Origin: DASRPD01 sp035646535
Lineage (GTDB): Bacteria > Actinomycetota > Acidimicrobiia > IMCC26256 > JANYLB01
Reading direction: 5' to 3'
DNA length: 64,000 bases
Assembly: GCA_035646535.1 (NCBI GenBank)
Contig: DASRPD010000052.1
Location: 5,277 to 69,276 of the forward strand
In this document: positions 15,031 through 23,708 of the stretch, one piece after another
Position numbering within the stretch: the stretch's first letter is position 1
Layout: every line of letters starts with the position of its first letter
Program-made: the position numbers and the translations under genes
Notes under the pieces: model-generated
Seen by the model: only the letters and a program-made list of their open reading frames with translations
The model's database searches: none
What the model was told of the DNA's origin: nothing

Positions 15031-17598
15031 ATGATCAGGGATCGACCCGGCGCCAGACGCCCTCGAGCGCTGATCGGAACCCTCGCCGCGCTGCTCCTCG
15101 CCGGAGGGCTGATCGCCTGCACGCCACCCGGTCCCGGCGGACTCCCGCCGGACCCGCTCGTGACCGGCAGCGTCAACCAGGTCTCGGTCATCGAGGCGCC
15201 CGCGGCCGCGGCGGTCACCCTCATCGACAGCGCCGGGACCACGATCGCGTCGGGTACCACCGACTCGCTCGGCGGTTACCTGTTCCGCCGGATCGACGCC
15301 GGTGAGGGCTACCGCGTCGTCACCACGGTGGGGTCCGACACGGCCACGTCCGAGCCGGTCCTCGTGTCCGACCGCGACGTCGTGCCGCCGGACACGCTCT
15401 ACACCGACCAGCAGCTCGTTCCGCCGACCGAGAGCGGTGGCTTCACCTATCTCCGCACGCGTGACGGCACTCTGCTCAGCGCGTTCGTACAGCTTCCCGG
15501 TCCCGCCGACGCGGGCCCGTACCCGACGCTGTTCGAGTACTCCGGCTACGACCCGTCGAACCCGGCCGGCAGCGGCACGAGCCCGTGGCGGCTCATCGCC
15601 GCGCTGTACGACTACGCCTACGTCGGCGTGAACATGCGCGGGACGGGATGTTCGGGCGGCGCGTTCGACGCGTTCGAGTACCTCCAGTCACTCGACGGCT
15701 ACGACGCGGTCGAGACGATCGCGGCGCAACCGTGGTCCGCCCACATCGGGATGGTCGGGATCAGCTATCCGGGGATCAGCCAGCTCTTCGTGGCTCAGAC
15801 GCGGCCACCGAGCCTGTCGGCCATCGCACCGCTGTCAGCGACCGACGACCTCCTGCGATCGATCCTGGCGCCGGGTGGCATCAAGAACGACGGATTCGCC
15901 GTGCGCTGGGTCCAGCAGCGGGTCGACCAGAACCGTTGGCCCGACCCGATCGGGGCCGGCTGGGTCGTCGACCGCATCAACGACGGCGATACGCAGTGCT
16001 CGGACAACATGCAACTTCGCCAGCAGAACCGAGACGCGCTCAGTGCGATCAACGAGATCGACCACTACCCCGTCGAGGGCGACGAGGCGTACCCCGAAGG
16101 CGGTGACCAGCTCGCCCCCTGGACGTTCGTCGAGAAGATCGACGTGCCCGTCTTCATCGCCGGTGCGTGGCAGGACGAACAGACCGGCGGACGCTGGCCC
16201 GACGGGCTCGAGCACTTCACGTCGGTCCCGCCCGGCCGGCTCAAGGTGACCGCGACCAATGGCGTCCACGTGGAGTCCCTGGACCCCGAGGTGCTGCTTC
16301 GCCTGACCGAGTTCCTCGATATCTACGTCGCCGAGCGCGTACCCGCCACCAACGCGTTCGGGCGTGCGATCGCGCCGGCCATCTGGGAACAGATCACCGG
16401 AGTTCCCGGCGTGCAGCTCCCGCCCGACCGATTCACCGGGATCACCGACCCCGCCGCCGCGCGCGCCACGCTCGAAGCCGAGCCGCCGATCCGAGTCCTG
16501 TGGGAGACCGGAGCCGCGCCCGGAATCCCGCCGGGCGCGCCGGTACCGGTGACGGAATCGTCCTACTCGGCGTGGCCCGTTCCCGAGACGACCCCGACAT
16601 CGTGGTACTTCCAACCCGACGGCATGCTCGATCCCCAGGCTCCGACCATCGCCGACGACTCCCCGCGGGGCGAGGAGTCCTACGTCGTCACGCCCGACGC
16701 GCGCCCGCGCACCGACCTTCCCGGCGATCCGGGTATCTGGGCTGCACTGCCTGGTTATGACTGGACCCCCCTCGTCGACGGGACGGCGCTCGCGTACCTC
16801 TCGGCGCCCCTCGACTCGCCGCTGTCCATGGTCGGCAACGGGAGCGTCGACCTCTGGCTCCGTTCCACCGCCCCCGACACGGATCTCCAGGTCACCCTCA
16901 CCGAGGTCCGGCCCGACGGCAACGAGCGGTACGTGCAGAGTGGATGGCTGCGCGCCAACGCTCGCGCGCTCGACCCTTCGAGCTCCACGGAGCTGCTACC
17001 CCGCCACACGGGCTACGCCGTGGACTCGGCGCCGCTGCCCGCCGGGGAGTTCTCGGAGATCCGGGTCGAGCTGTTCCCGTTCGCCCACACCTTCCGGGCC
17101 GGATCACGGCTCCGGATCAGCGTCTCCGCTCCGGGCGGGGACCGACCGGAGTGGGCGTTCGTCACGCCCCCCGGTGGTGAGACCAACACGATCGCTCATT
17201 CGGTGGCCCGACCGTCTCGCGTCGTCCTGCCGGTGGTTCCGACAGTCGGCCTCCCGGCCGACGCGGCGCCGTGCCCGTCGCTGCGCGCCCAGCCGTGTCG
17301 GACCTACATCGCGCCCGGTGTACCCACCGGCGTCCACGTCCGGACCCGCCGTCATGGCGCCCTCGTGCTCTGGTCTCCGGCGCCCGTACCCCCGGGACGC
17401 ACCCTGACCGGATACACCGTCACCGCGAGCCCGGGCGGAGCATCACTCACGGTCGGGCCCGACGCGGATCGAGCGAAGATCCGGCGGCTCCAACGCCAGA
17501 CCATCTACTCCTTCAGCGTCGTCGCCAACTACGCCGACGGCACCAGTCTCCCGGCCAGCGCGTCCCCCGACGCCACGACGCGCGGCCGCTCGCTGTAG
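15031..17598 (+). CDS. Secreted X-Pro dipeptidyl-peptidase/CocE-type lipoprotein
   Basis: An 855-residue predicted lipoprotein. Residues 1-29 form a signal peptide ending in LIAC, with the lipid Cys at 30. A short carboxypeptidase-regulatory-like domain (about 45-115) follows. The alpha/beta-hydrolase core has the oxyanion motif NMRGTGCSGG and nucleophile elbow GISYPG (Ser245). The C-terminal jelly-roll of S15/CocE enzymes comes next, then a fibronectin type III-like module (about 765-850). The family cleaves X-Pro dipeptides or hydrolyses esters; here it probably acts outside the cell. It follows the tRNA-Pro gene and is convergent with asd. Confidence 0.87.
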   Translation: MIRDRPGARRPRALIGTLAALLLAGGLIACTPPGPGGLPPDPLVTGSVNQVSVIEAPAAAAVTLIDSAGTTIASGTTDSLGGYLFRRIDAGEGYRVVTTVGSDTATSEPVLVSDRDVVPPDTLYTDQQLVPPTESGGFTYLRTRDGTLLSAFVQLPGPADAGPYPTLFEYSGYDPSNPAGSGTSPWRLIAALYDYAYVGVNMRGTGCSGGAFDAFEYLQSLDGYDAVETIAAQPWSAHIGMVGISYPGISQLFVAQTRPPSLSAIAPLSATDDLLRSILAPGGIKNDGFAVRWVQQRVDQNRWPDPIGAGWVVDRINDGDTQCSDNMQLRQQNRDALSAINEIDHYPVEGDEAYPEGGDQLAPWTFVEKIDVPVFIAGAWQDEQTGGRWPDGLEHFTSVPPGRLKVTATNGVHVESLDPEVLLRLTEFLDIYVAERVPATNAFGRAIAPAIWEQITGVPGVQLPPDRFTGITDPAAARATLEAEPPIRVLWETGAAPGIPPGAPVPVTESSYSAWPVPETTPTSWYFQPDGMLDPQAPTIADDSPRGEESYVVTPDARPRTDLPGDPGIWAALPGYDWTPLVDGTALAYLSAPLDSPLSMVGNGSVDLWLRSTAPDTDLQVTLTEVRPDGNERYVQSGWLRANARALDPSSSTELLPRHTGYAVDSAPLPAGEFSEIRVELFPFAHTFRAGSRLRISVSAPGGDRPEWAFVTPPGGETNTIAHSVARPSRVVLPVVPTVGLPADAAPCPSLRAQPCRTYIAPGVPTGVHVRTRRHGALVLWSPAPVPPGRTLTGYTVTASPGGASLTVGPDADRAKIRRLQRQTIYSFSVVANYADGTSLPASASPDATTRGRSL

Positions 17599-17633
17599 CC
17601 CCCGGGTTCAGCGGTCCAGGTTCAGCAGCAGCC

Positions 17634-18671
17634 TCATCCGTCGAGCAAGAGCTCGGCCATCTGGACCGAGTTCAACGCCGCGCCCTTGCGCAGGTTGTCC
17701 CCGGTGATCCAGAGATCCAGCGCGCCCGGCAGTGAGGGGTCCTCACGGAGCCGGCCGACGAGAACAGGATCGATGCCGGCGGCTTCCAGCGGAGTCGGAT
17801 AACCGTCGCCGCCATCGATGAGCCGGACCCCGGCGGCCGCGTCGAGCAGTTCCGCCGCCTCACCGGAGCTCACCGGGCGGCGGAACTGGACGTTCACCGA
17901 CACCGCGTGGCCCACGTACACGGGCACGCGCACGCACGTGACGGTGACACGGATCGACTCGTCGTGGAGGATCTTGCGGGTCTCCCGCATGAACTTCCAT
18001 TCCTCCGACGTGTAGCCCGCCTCCCTGACCGAGCCGGCCAGCGGCACCACGTTGCCGGCGATCGGCTTGGACCAGACTTCGCCCGGTGTCACCAGCCCGT
18101 CGATCGCGCCCGCCCGGCTGAGCTGGTCCGACGCACCGACCCCCTTCGACCACTGCGTGTCGAGCTCGCTCATGCCGGCCTGGCCCGCGCCGGACACGGC
18201 CTGGTAGGTGGAGACGACCATCCGCTCGATCCCCGCGGCTCGGTGCAACGGCGCGAGGGCGGTGATCGGGATCGCCGTCGTGCAGTTCGGAGACGACGCA
18301 ATACCCCGGCCCATGACGTGGAGGTCGTCCGGATTCACCTCGGCGATGACGAGCGGCACGTCGGGCTCCATGCGAAACGCGGCCGAGTTGTCCACCACGC
18401 GGGCACCCGAAGCCACCGCCCGGGGCGCCCATTCCTCGGCCAGCGGGTCGTCGACGTCGACAACGACGAGATCGAGACCGTCGAAACATCGCTCGCGCAG
18501 CACCTCGCAGACGACTTCCCCGTCGCCGAACGGCAGGGCCCGGCCTTCCGAGCGGGGCGACGCGTAGGCGCGGAGCTCGCTCAGCGGGAAGCCGCGCTCG
18601 TCCAAGAGTCGGAGCATCTCGGTACCGACGAGACCGGTCGCTCCAACCAGGCCGACGCGAGCGCCGCTCAT
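17634..18671 (-). CDS. asd: Aspartate-semialdehyde dehydrogenase
   Basis: 345 residues, the normal length. The enzyme reduces aspartyl phosphate to aspartate semialdehyde, the branch point to lysine/diaminopimelate, threonine and methionine. The N-terminal NADP motif is GLVGATGLVGTEML; the catalytic Cys130 lies in SSPNCTT; the downstream Arg/His motif is present. The ATG overlaps the lysC stop codon (ATGA), a classical lysC-asd operon. Confidence 0.96.
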   Translation of the reverse strand: MSGARVGLVGATGLVGTEMLRLLDERGFPLSELRAYASPRSEGRALPFGDGEVVCEVLRERCFDGLDLVVVDVDDPLAEEWAPRAVASGARVVDNSAAFRMEPDVPLVIAEVNPDDLHVMGRGIASSPNCTTAIPITALAPLHRAAGIERMVVSTYQAVSGAGQAGMSELDTQWSKGVGASDQLSRAGAIDGLVTPGEVWSKPIAGNVVPLAGSVREAGYTSEEWKFMRETRKILHDESIRVTVTCVRVPVYVGHAVSVNVQFRRPVSSGEAAELLDAAAGVRLIDGGDGYPTPLEAAGIDPVLVGRLREDPSLPGALDLWITGDNLRKGAALNSVQMAELLLDG

Positions 18672-19888
18672 GATTCGTCTGCGACGCAGAAGGCCGCGTG
18701 CAGCGCGCGCACGGCGCGTTCGACGTGGGCCTCACGAACAACACAGGAGATACGGATCGACGACGTCGAGATCATCTCGATGTTCACCGACTCACGGGCG
18801 AGGATCTCGAACACTTCGGCTGCGATGCCGGGGTGGGTCTTCATCCCGGCGCCGACCACCGACACGCGCGCAATCGCGTCGTCGTAGGAGTAGCCACTCG
18901 CCCCGGTCTCGTCCACCATCTTCTCCATCACCGTCGTGGCGCGATTCACGTCGGTGCGGGGCACGGTGAACGAGATGTCGGTGAAGCCATCGAACGACAC
19001 GTTCTGCTCGATCATGTCGACGTTCACGCCCTCATCCGCGAGGGCGCGAAACAGCGTCGCGGCAACGCCGGGACGGTCCGGCACGCGCCGGATCGTGACC
19101 TTGGCCTCGGACACGTCGTGCGACACACCGGAGATGATCGCCTGCTCCATCGTGGAGTCCTCTCTGTCGACCCATGTTCCCGGCGCCCAGGTGAAGCTGG
19201 AGCGAACGTGAACGGGTACCCCGTGATTGCGGGCCAGCTCGACCGATCGCAGCGCCAGGACCTTGCCACCGGTCGCGGAGAGCTCGAGCATCTCCTCGAA
19301 CGAGAGGTGGGCCAGCTTGCGGGCGTCCGCCACCACGCGCGGGTCGGCGGTGAACACGCCGGCGACGTCGGTGTAGATCTCGCACGAGTCCGCGCCGAGG
19401 GCGGCGGCGAGCGCAACGGCTGTCGTGTCGGTGCCACCTCGGCCGAGCGTCGTGATGTTGGCGTCGGTCGACACCCCTTGGAACCCGGCCACGACCGCGA
19501 CGCTGCCGTCGGCCAGTGCCTCACGGACCCGATCGGCGCGGACCTCGACGATCTTGGCCCGGCCGTGCGCCGCGTCGGTCACGATGCCGGCCTGGGAGCC
19601 CGTGAACGACCGGGCGGCGGCGCCTCGATCGATCAGGGCCATGCACAACAGCGAGATCGGGATGCGCTCGCCGGAGGTGAGCAACATGTCGAGCTCACGG
19701 GCCGCCGGGGCGTGCGAGACCTCGTGCGCCAGCCGCAGCAGGTCGTCGGTCGTGTTCCCCATGGCCGAGACCACGACGACGACATCGTCGCCTCGCTCAC
19801 GAGTCCGAATGACGTGCTCGGCGACGCTCCGCAAACGGTCCGGGTCGGCGACCGAGGTTCCGCCGTACTTCTGCACGACCAGGCCCAC
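18668..19888 (-). CDS. lysC: Aspartate kinase
   Basis: 406 residues. It phosphorylates aspartate in the first step of the aspartate amino-acid family. The N-terminal VVQKYGGTSVAD, FTGSQAGI and GRGGTDTTAVALAAALGA mark the kinase domain, and two ACT domains (about 265-400) provide feedback control. GTG 19888 is chosen because the family begins at this KYGGTS segment; the open frame upstream has no conserved content. It is coupled by a four-base overlap to asd. In many actinobacteria an internal start yields a separate beta subunit; I cannot confirm that here. Confidence 0.95.
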   Translation of the reverse strand: MGLVVQKYGGTSVADPDRLRSVAEHVIRTRERGDDVVVVVSAMGNTTDDLLRLAHEVSHAPAARELDMLLTSGERIPISLLCMALIDRGAAARSFTGSQAGIVTDAAHGRAKIVEVRADRVREALADGSVAVVAGFQGVSTDANITTLGRGGTDTTAVALAAALGADSCEIYTDVAGVFTADPRVVADARKLAHLSFEEMLELSATGGKVLALRSVELARNHGVPVHVRSSFTWAPGTWVDREDSTMEQAIISGVSHDVSEAKVTIRRVPDRPGVAATLFRALADEGVNVDMIEQNVSFDGFTDISFTVPRTDVNRATTVMEKMVDETGASGYSYDDAIARVSVVGAGMKTHPGIAAEVFEILARESVNIEMISTSSIRISCVVREAHVERAVRALHAAFCVADES

Positions 19889-19992
19889 GGCCGACCATGG
19901 TACCGGCGACATCGCCTCGCGCTCGGCGAAATCCGCTGGGCCGTCTCGTCTCGATCGGGACCAGCGCAGCACCATCGGTAGACTGCGCCGCC

Positions 19993-20742
19993 GTGTCGAA
20001 AGCAGCGAAGCGCGAACGTCAGCGCCAGAACCGGGAGGCCGCTCGGGCGGCCCAGATCCGGGCCGCCAAGCGCGCCCGAATCCTGCGTACGGTCCGTACC
20101 GTCGTGATCGTCGCGGTGGTATTCGGCGGCGTCGCCTTCGCGTGGAATCTGATCCAGGGCGATGACAGCGGCGGTGACAAGAAGGCGACGGCACAGCTCG
20201 GCGGCATCAAGCGCGTCATCAAGGCCAACATGGACTACACCGCGACTATCGAGACGAGCGAAGGCAACATCGTCGCAAGCCTCGATACGGAACACGCGCC
20301 GATCGCAGTCAACAACTTCGTAACGCTGGCCCGGAAGGGCTTCTACGATGACCTCTGCGTCGACCGGGCGGCCATGGACTTCATGATCCAGGGCGGCTCG
20401 CCGACCTGTGATCAACAAGGTGGTCCGGGATACTCGGTCCCAGGTGAGGCGCCGACCGACAATTACGCGGTCGGATCGCTCGCGGCAGCGAAGGCACCGG
20501 ACGAGGCGGCCGGAACGATGGGATCGCAGTTCTTCATTGTGACCGGCTCGCAGGGAGCGACCCTGCCGAATGATTACGCGCGCTTCGGCTCCGTGACATC
20601 GGGGCTTGACGTCGCGCAGCGGATCGAGTCCTTCGCGCCCACCGAAGGTGACGGAAAACCGACGACGGACGTGACGATCATCAAGATCACGATCGATGAG
20701 TCCGCCCGCGTCGCCTCGACCACGACCTCTTCGGCACCATGA
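19993..20742 (+). CDS. Membrane-anchored cyclophilin-type peptidyl-prolyl isomerase
   Basis: A 249-residue protein with a very basic N-terminal tail (about 1-32), one transmembrane helix (about 34-52) and a cyclophilin domain (about 80-240). Typical motifs are ETSEGNIVASL, APIAVNNFVTLARKGFYDD, DFMIQGGSP, GTMGSQFFIV and YARFGSV. The segment usually FHRV reads CVDRAAMDF; the Arg is kept but the His is lost. It probably folds proteins outside the membrane. The GTG at 19993 follows TAGACT at leaderless spacing. Confidence 0.88.
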   Translation: MSKAAKRERQRQNREAARAAQIRAAKRARILRTVRTVVIVAVVFGGVAFAWNLIQGDDSGGDKKATAQLGGIKRVIKANMDYTATIETSEGNIVASLDTEHAPIAVNNFVTLARKGFYDDLCVDRAAMDFMIQGGSPTCDQQGGPGYSVPGEAPTDNYAVGSLAAAKAPDEAAGTMGSQFFIVTGSQGATLPNDYARFGSVTSGLDVAQRIESFAPTEGDGKPTTDVTIIKITIDESARVASTTTSSAP

Positions 20743-20761
20743 TCTCCGCCTGCGGCCGCCG

Positions 20762-21466
20762 CTACGCGGTCAGCAGGTCGAGGCGACTCGGCGCCCGGCG
20801 CTCCGCCGGCTCTGTACCTCGTCGGTAGAGCGTGACGGAACCGGCCCCGGCCGCTCGCCAGGCGCCGTCGGGATCACGAACCAGCGCGGTCCCCTCGTCG
20901 ATCCCGGCCAGGACCGCGGTCTTGGGCAACAGATCGATCGAACGCTCCCGGAGGTGGTCCGCCGCGGTCCCGTGGTAGGGAAACACCGCCAGCCCGGTCA
21001 CGAGACCGAGTCCGACGGTGTAGGCGCCGCCGCGCGGGTCGACCATCGGATCGCAGACCACGGTGGCACCGGCGCCGGACGCGACGATCGTGGCACCGTC
21101 GGCGTACACGTCGGCGAGCGCGGCGAACAGCGTCGAGTCCTTCAGCACCGAGCGCAGGTGCAGCGGCGAGCCGTCGGTCAGGTACACCAGGCGCGCGTCG
21201 CGCACGGCGCGGGCGAAGGTCTCGTCCTCGGCCTCGGCCCGGTGCAGGACGCGCACGGCCCGCACGGGAAGGTCGAGCTCGGCGAAGTACGCCTCGGCCC
21301 GTTCGATCGTGCGTTCCGGCTGTTCGTAGGCCGCGGCGGTCGGCAGCAGCACGATCTCGCCGGCCCCGGCCGCGGTGATGAGCTCCTCGTGGAGCGGACG
21401 GGCCTCGGCCGTCCACTCACCACCGCCCAGCAGCGCCAGGGTCCCTGTCGTTCGCGTCGCTCCCAT
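20762..21466 (-). CDS. Peptidase S51/cyanophycinase-like protein with altered nucleophile
   Basis: A 234-residue protein of the peptidase E/type 1 glutamine-amidotransferase-like fold. Recognisable parts are LALLGGGEW, VLLPTAAAY, YLTDGSPLHL and CDPMVDPRGGAYTVGLGLV. The nucleophile elbow, usually GxSAGA, reads VASGAGAT, so the catalytic Ser appears shifted or lost. It may be non-proteolytic. ATG 21466 is used because the family begins at the GGG strand. Its role is unknown. Confidence 0.75.
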   Translation of the reverse strand: MGATRTTGTLALLGGGEWTAEARPLHEELITAAGAGEIVLLPTAAAYEQPERTIERAEAYFAELDLPVRAVRVLHRAEAEDETFARAVRDARLVYLTDGSPLHLRSVLKDSTLFAALADVYADGATIVASGAGATVVCDPMVDPRGGAYTVGLGLVTGLAVFPYHGTAADHLRERSIDLLPKTAVLAGIDEGTALVRDPDGAWRAAGAGSVTLYRRGTEPAERRAPSRLDLLTA

Positions 21467-21494
21467 ACGGATCGGCGAGCCTAGGCGCGAATGG

Positions 21495-21588
21495 CCCACG
21501 GACGTCTTTTATTAGGCCCCGGTTATGAGCTTCGCTCAGATTCTAACTTTTAGATTATGAACTGTGTCTTCGTGATAACCTGAAGATT
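21495..21588. promoter_or_regulatory. AT-rich promoter of the mobile mystery gene pair
   Basis: This ~95-bp stretch is far richer in A and T than its surroundings. TAGATT (21551-21556) is a plausible -10. TCTTC (21567-21571) and GAAGA (21582-21586) form an inverted repeat between that element and the start codon, and GGTTAT (21521) is inverted at 21575-21580 (ATAACC). These suit an autoregulated, transferred toxin-antitoxin-like module. Confidence 0.45.
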
Positions 21589-22074
21589 ATGCGCCGTACA
21601 GAGCGTGCAGCACTGGCACGACGAACGCTTGACGAGAGATTCAGCCAAGCCGACCCGCGTCTACTCCGCGACAGACCCACACGGGGGTGGGTCCGAGCCG
21701 TCCGCGACGCGCTGGGTATGACAAGCGGCCAACTCGCCGCTCGCCTCGGCGTGAGCCAGGTGGCTGTGACCAAGCTCGAGCGTTCCGAGATCGCCGACTC
21801 GGCGCGCCTCGAGACCCTGCGGCGCGCTGCAGACGCTCTGGACTGCGAGCTCGTCTACGCGTTCGTACCGCGTTCGAGTCTCGAGGACATCGTGCAACGG
21901 CGCGCGCTCGCACTCGCAAGGGATGACATCCAGAGCGTCGACCGGAGCATGCGGCTCGAAGCACAGGGTCTGGCGAAGAACGAGCTCGAGGCTCGTGTCC
22001 GGGACTATGCGGACCACCTCGTGGTCGAGGGTCGCCTCTGGGACGAGCATCGATCGGCTGCATCGAGTGGGTGA
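21589..22074 (+). CDS. Mobile mystery protein A (helix-turn-helix)
   Basis: A 161-residue protein with an XRE-type helix-turn-helix at about 37-90 (VRDALGMTSGQLAARLGVSQ, VAVTKLERSE) and a basic helical tail. It matches the family called mobile mystery protein A, which is nearly always encoded next to a Fic-domain partner (protein B) on mobile or variably present DNA. It probably represses its own promoter and counteracts the partner, as an antitoxin would, but this is inference. Confidence 0.85.
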   Translation: MRRTERAALARRTLDERFSQADPRLLRDRPTRGWVRAVRDALGMTSGQLAARLGVSQVAVTKLERSEIADSARLETLRRAADALDCELVYAFVPRSSLEDIVQRRALALARDDIQSVDRSMRLEAQGLAKNELEARVRDYADHLVVEGRLWDEHRSAASSG

Positions 22075-22672
22075 GGGACTGGGAGACGGTGAGCCTCCCG
22101 GATCGACACCTCTCACCGAGGATGACCTCGAAGGCCTGATCCCAACCTTCGTCGCGAAGCGCAGCGACCTCAATCGCGTCGAACAAGCAAACATCGAGAT
22201 GGCATCGGCTTGGCTCTTCCGTCGGCGTGGAACCCTCGATCCCGGGAGCCTGCTGACCACCGCTTTCGCGAACGACCTGCACCGTCGAATGTTCGGCGAT
22301 GTCTGGAGATGGGCGGGGGCGCGCCGGCTACGCGAGACGAACATCGGTGTTGACCCGCACGAGATTCCCGTCGCAATGATCGAGCTCTTCGATGACGCCC
22401 GGTCCTGGAACGAGCACGGGACGTTCCCGCCGCCCGAACGAGCGGTTCGGCTCCACCACCGACTCGTTTCGATCCATCCCTACCGAAACGGGAACGGACG
22501 CCACTCGAGACTGATGGCTGACGCGTATCTCCAGAGCATCGAGAAGGCACGGCTCTCGTGGGGAGGACGCGACCTCGCCGACGATCGTGGACTCCGTGGC
22601 GAGTACCTCGCTGCGCTCAGGCAGGCTGATGGCGGCAACATCGAACCGCTGCTCGTCTTCGCCTCCCGCTGA
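22067..22672 (+). CDS. Mobile mystery protein B (Fic domain)
   Basis: A 201-residue Fic-fold protein. The catalytic motif HPYRNGNGRHSR near residues 137-148 is intact and close to the consensus HPFxxGNGRxxR, so AMP or another nucleotide could be transferred to a target. The N-terminal PPGSTPLTEDDLEGLIP and FGDVWRWAG with RETNIGVD are typical of mobile mystery protein B. GTG 22067 gives an 8-bp overlap with gene A; no clear ribosome binding site is present, so translational coupling is likely. The target is unknown. Confidence 0.86.
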   Translation: MGEGLGDGEPPGSTPLTEDDLEGLIPTFVAKRSDLNRVEQANIEMASAWLFRRRGTLDPGSLLTTAFANDLHRRMFGDVWRWAGARRLRETNIGVDPHEIPVAMIELFDDARSWNEHGTFPPPERAVRLHHRLVSIHPYRNGNGRHSRLMADAYLQSIEKARLSWGGRDLADDRGLRGEYLAALRQADGGNIEPLLVFASR

Positions 22673-22775
22673 ACCCGCCAACCCCCGTGCTCACTGCTGC
22701 TGCGGTGGCGGTCGCAACCTACTGATCGGTAACGTCGGGTCCTCGGTCGGTCGGCAACAACGAGGAGACGGGCAC

Positions 22776-23630
22776 ATGGCCATCAAGCGGTTCGGAATCG
22801 TGGGTTCGGGAATCATGGGTTCGGGCGTCGCCGAGGTCGCCGCCAAGGCGGGGATCGAGGTCGTGCTGCGCAGCCGGAGCCAATCCACCGCCGACGCCAT
22901 GATCGCCGGTCTCACCAAGTCCCTCGCCCGTCAACTCGACAAGGGTCGGCTCGAGGCCGCCGAACGGGACGCTGTCCTCGGCCGGGTGCGCGCCGTCACC
23001 GATCTGGCGGAGCTGGCCGAGTGCGACCTCGTGCTCGAGTCGGTCGTCGAGGACCTGGCCGTGAAGAAGGAGCTGTTCGGCGAGCTCGACCGCGTCTGTC
23101 AGGACGCCACGATCCTGGCCACGAACACCTCCACCCTGCCGGTCGTCGAGATGGCGATGGAGACCGGCCGCCCCGATCAGGTGTGCGGAATCCACTTCTT
23201 CAACCCGGCCCCGGCCATGCCGCTGGTGGAGATCGTCCGGGCGATCACGACATCGGACGCCACCGCCGAGGCGGCGACCGCGTTCGCGACCGCCTGCGGC
23301 AAGAGCCCCGTGGCGGTCCGGGACCAGGCCGGGTTCATCGTCAACGCGCTGCTGTTCCCCTACCTGAACAACGCGGTCAAGCTCCTGGACGGCGGGGTCG
23401 CCACCCGAGACGACATCGACGCGGCGATGAAGGGCGGGTGCAACTTCCCGATGGGACCGCTCGAGCTCCTCGACCTCGTCGGCCTGGACACAAGCCTGTC
23501 AATCCTCGAGGCCCTCTACGCCGAGTTCCAGGACCCGAACTACGCGCCTGCGCCCATGCTCCGCCGGATGGTGAGCGCCCGGCGACTCGGCCGCAAGACC
23601 AAGCTCGGGTTCTACGACTACGCCAGGTAG
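22776..23630 (+). CDS. hbd: 3-hydroxybutyryl-CoA dehydrogenase
   Basis: A 284-residue NAD(P)-dependent dehydrogenase interconverting acetoacetyl-CoA and 3-hydroxybutyryl-CoA. The Rossmann motif GIVGSGIMGSGVAEVAAKAG is at about 7-26. ESVVEDLAVKK, TNTSTLPV and the catalytic His in GIHFFNPAP are present, and GFIVNALLFPYLNNAV starts the C-terminal domain. ATG 22776 follows GAGGAG. It precedes the ethylmalonyl-CoA mutase gene on the same strand, consistent with C4 acyl-CoA metabolism. Confidence 0.93.
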   Translation: MAIKRFGIVGSGIMGSGVAEVAAKAGIEVVLRSRSQSTADAMIAGLTKSLARQLDKGRLEAAERDAVLGRVRAVTDLAELAECDLVLESVVEDLAVKKELFGELDRVCQDATILATNTSTLPVVEMAMETGRPDQVCGIHFFNPAPAMPLVEIVRAITTSDATAEAATAFATACGKSPVAVRDQAGFIVNALLFPYLNNAVKLLDGGVATRDDIDAAMKGGCNFPMGPLELLDLVGLDTSLSILEALYAEFQDPNYAPAPMLRRMVSARRLGRKTKLGFYDYAR

Positions 23631-23650
23631 GCGGCAAACCGGCGATCGGC

Positions 23651-23678
23651 GCCGGTGGTGACAGGCCGGTGGTGACAG
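23651..23678. repeat. 14-bp perfect tandem duplication
   Basis: GCCGGTGGTGACAG occurs twice in immediate succession between the dehydrogenase stop and the mutase start, about 30 bp upstream of the mutase GTG. Confidence 0.9.
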
Positions 23679-23708
23679 ATGTCCACCGACGCGGGGAGAA
23701 TGGTCGTC

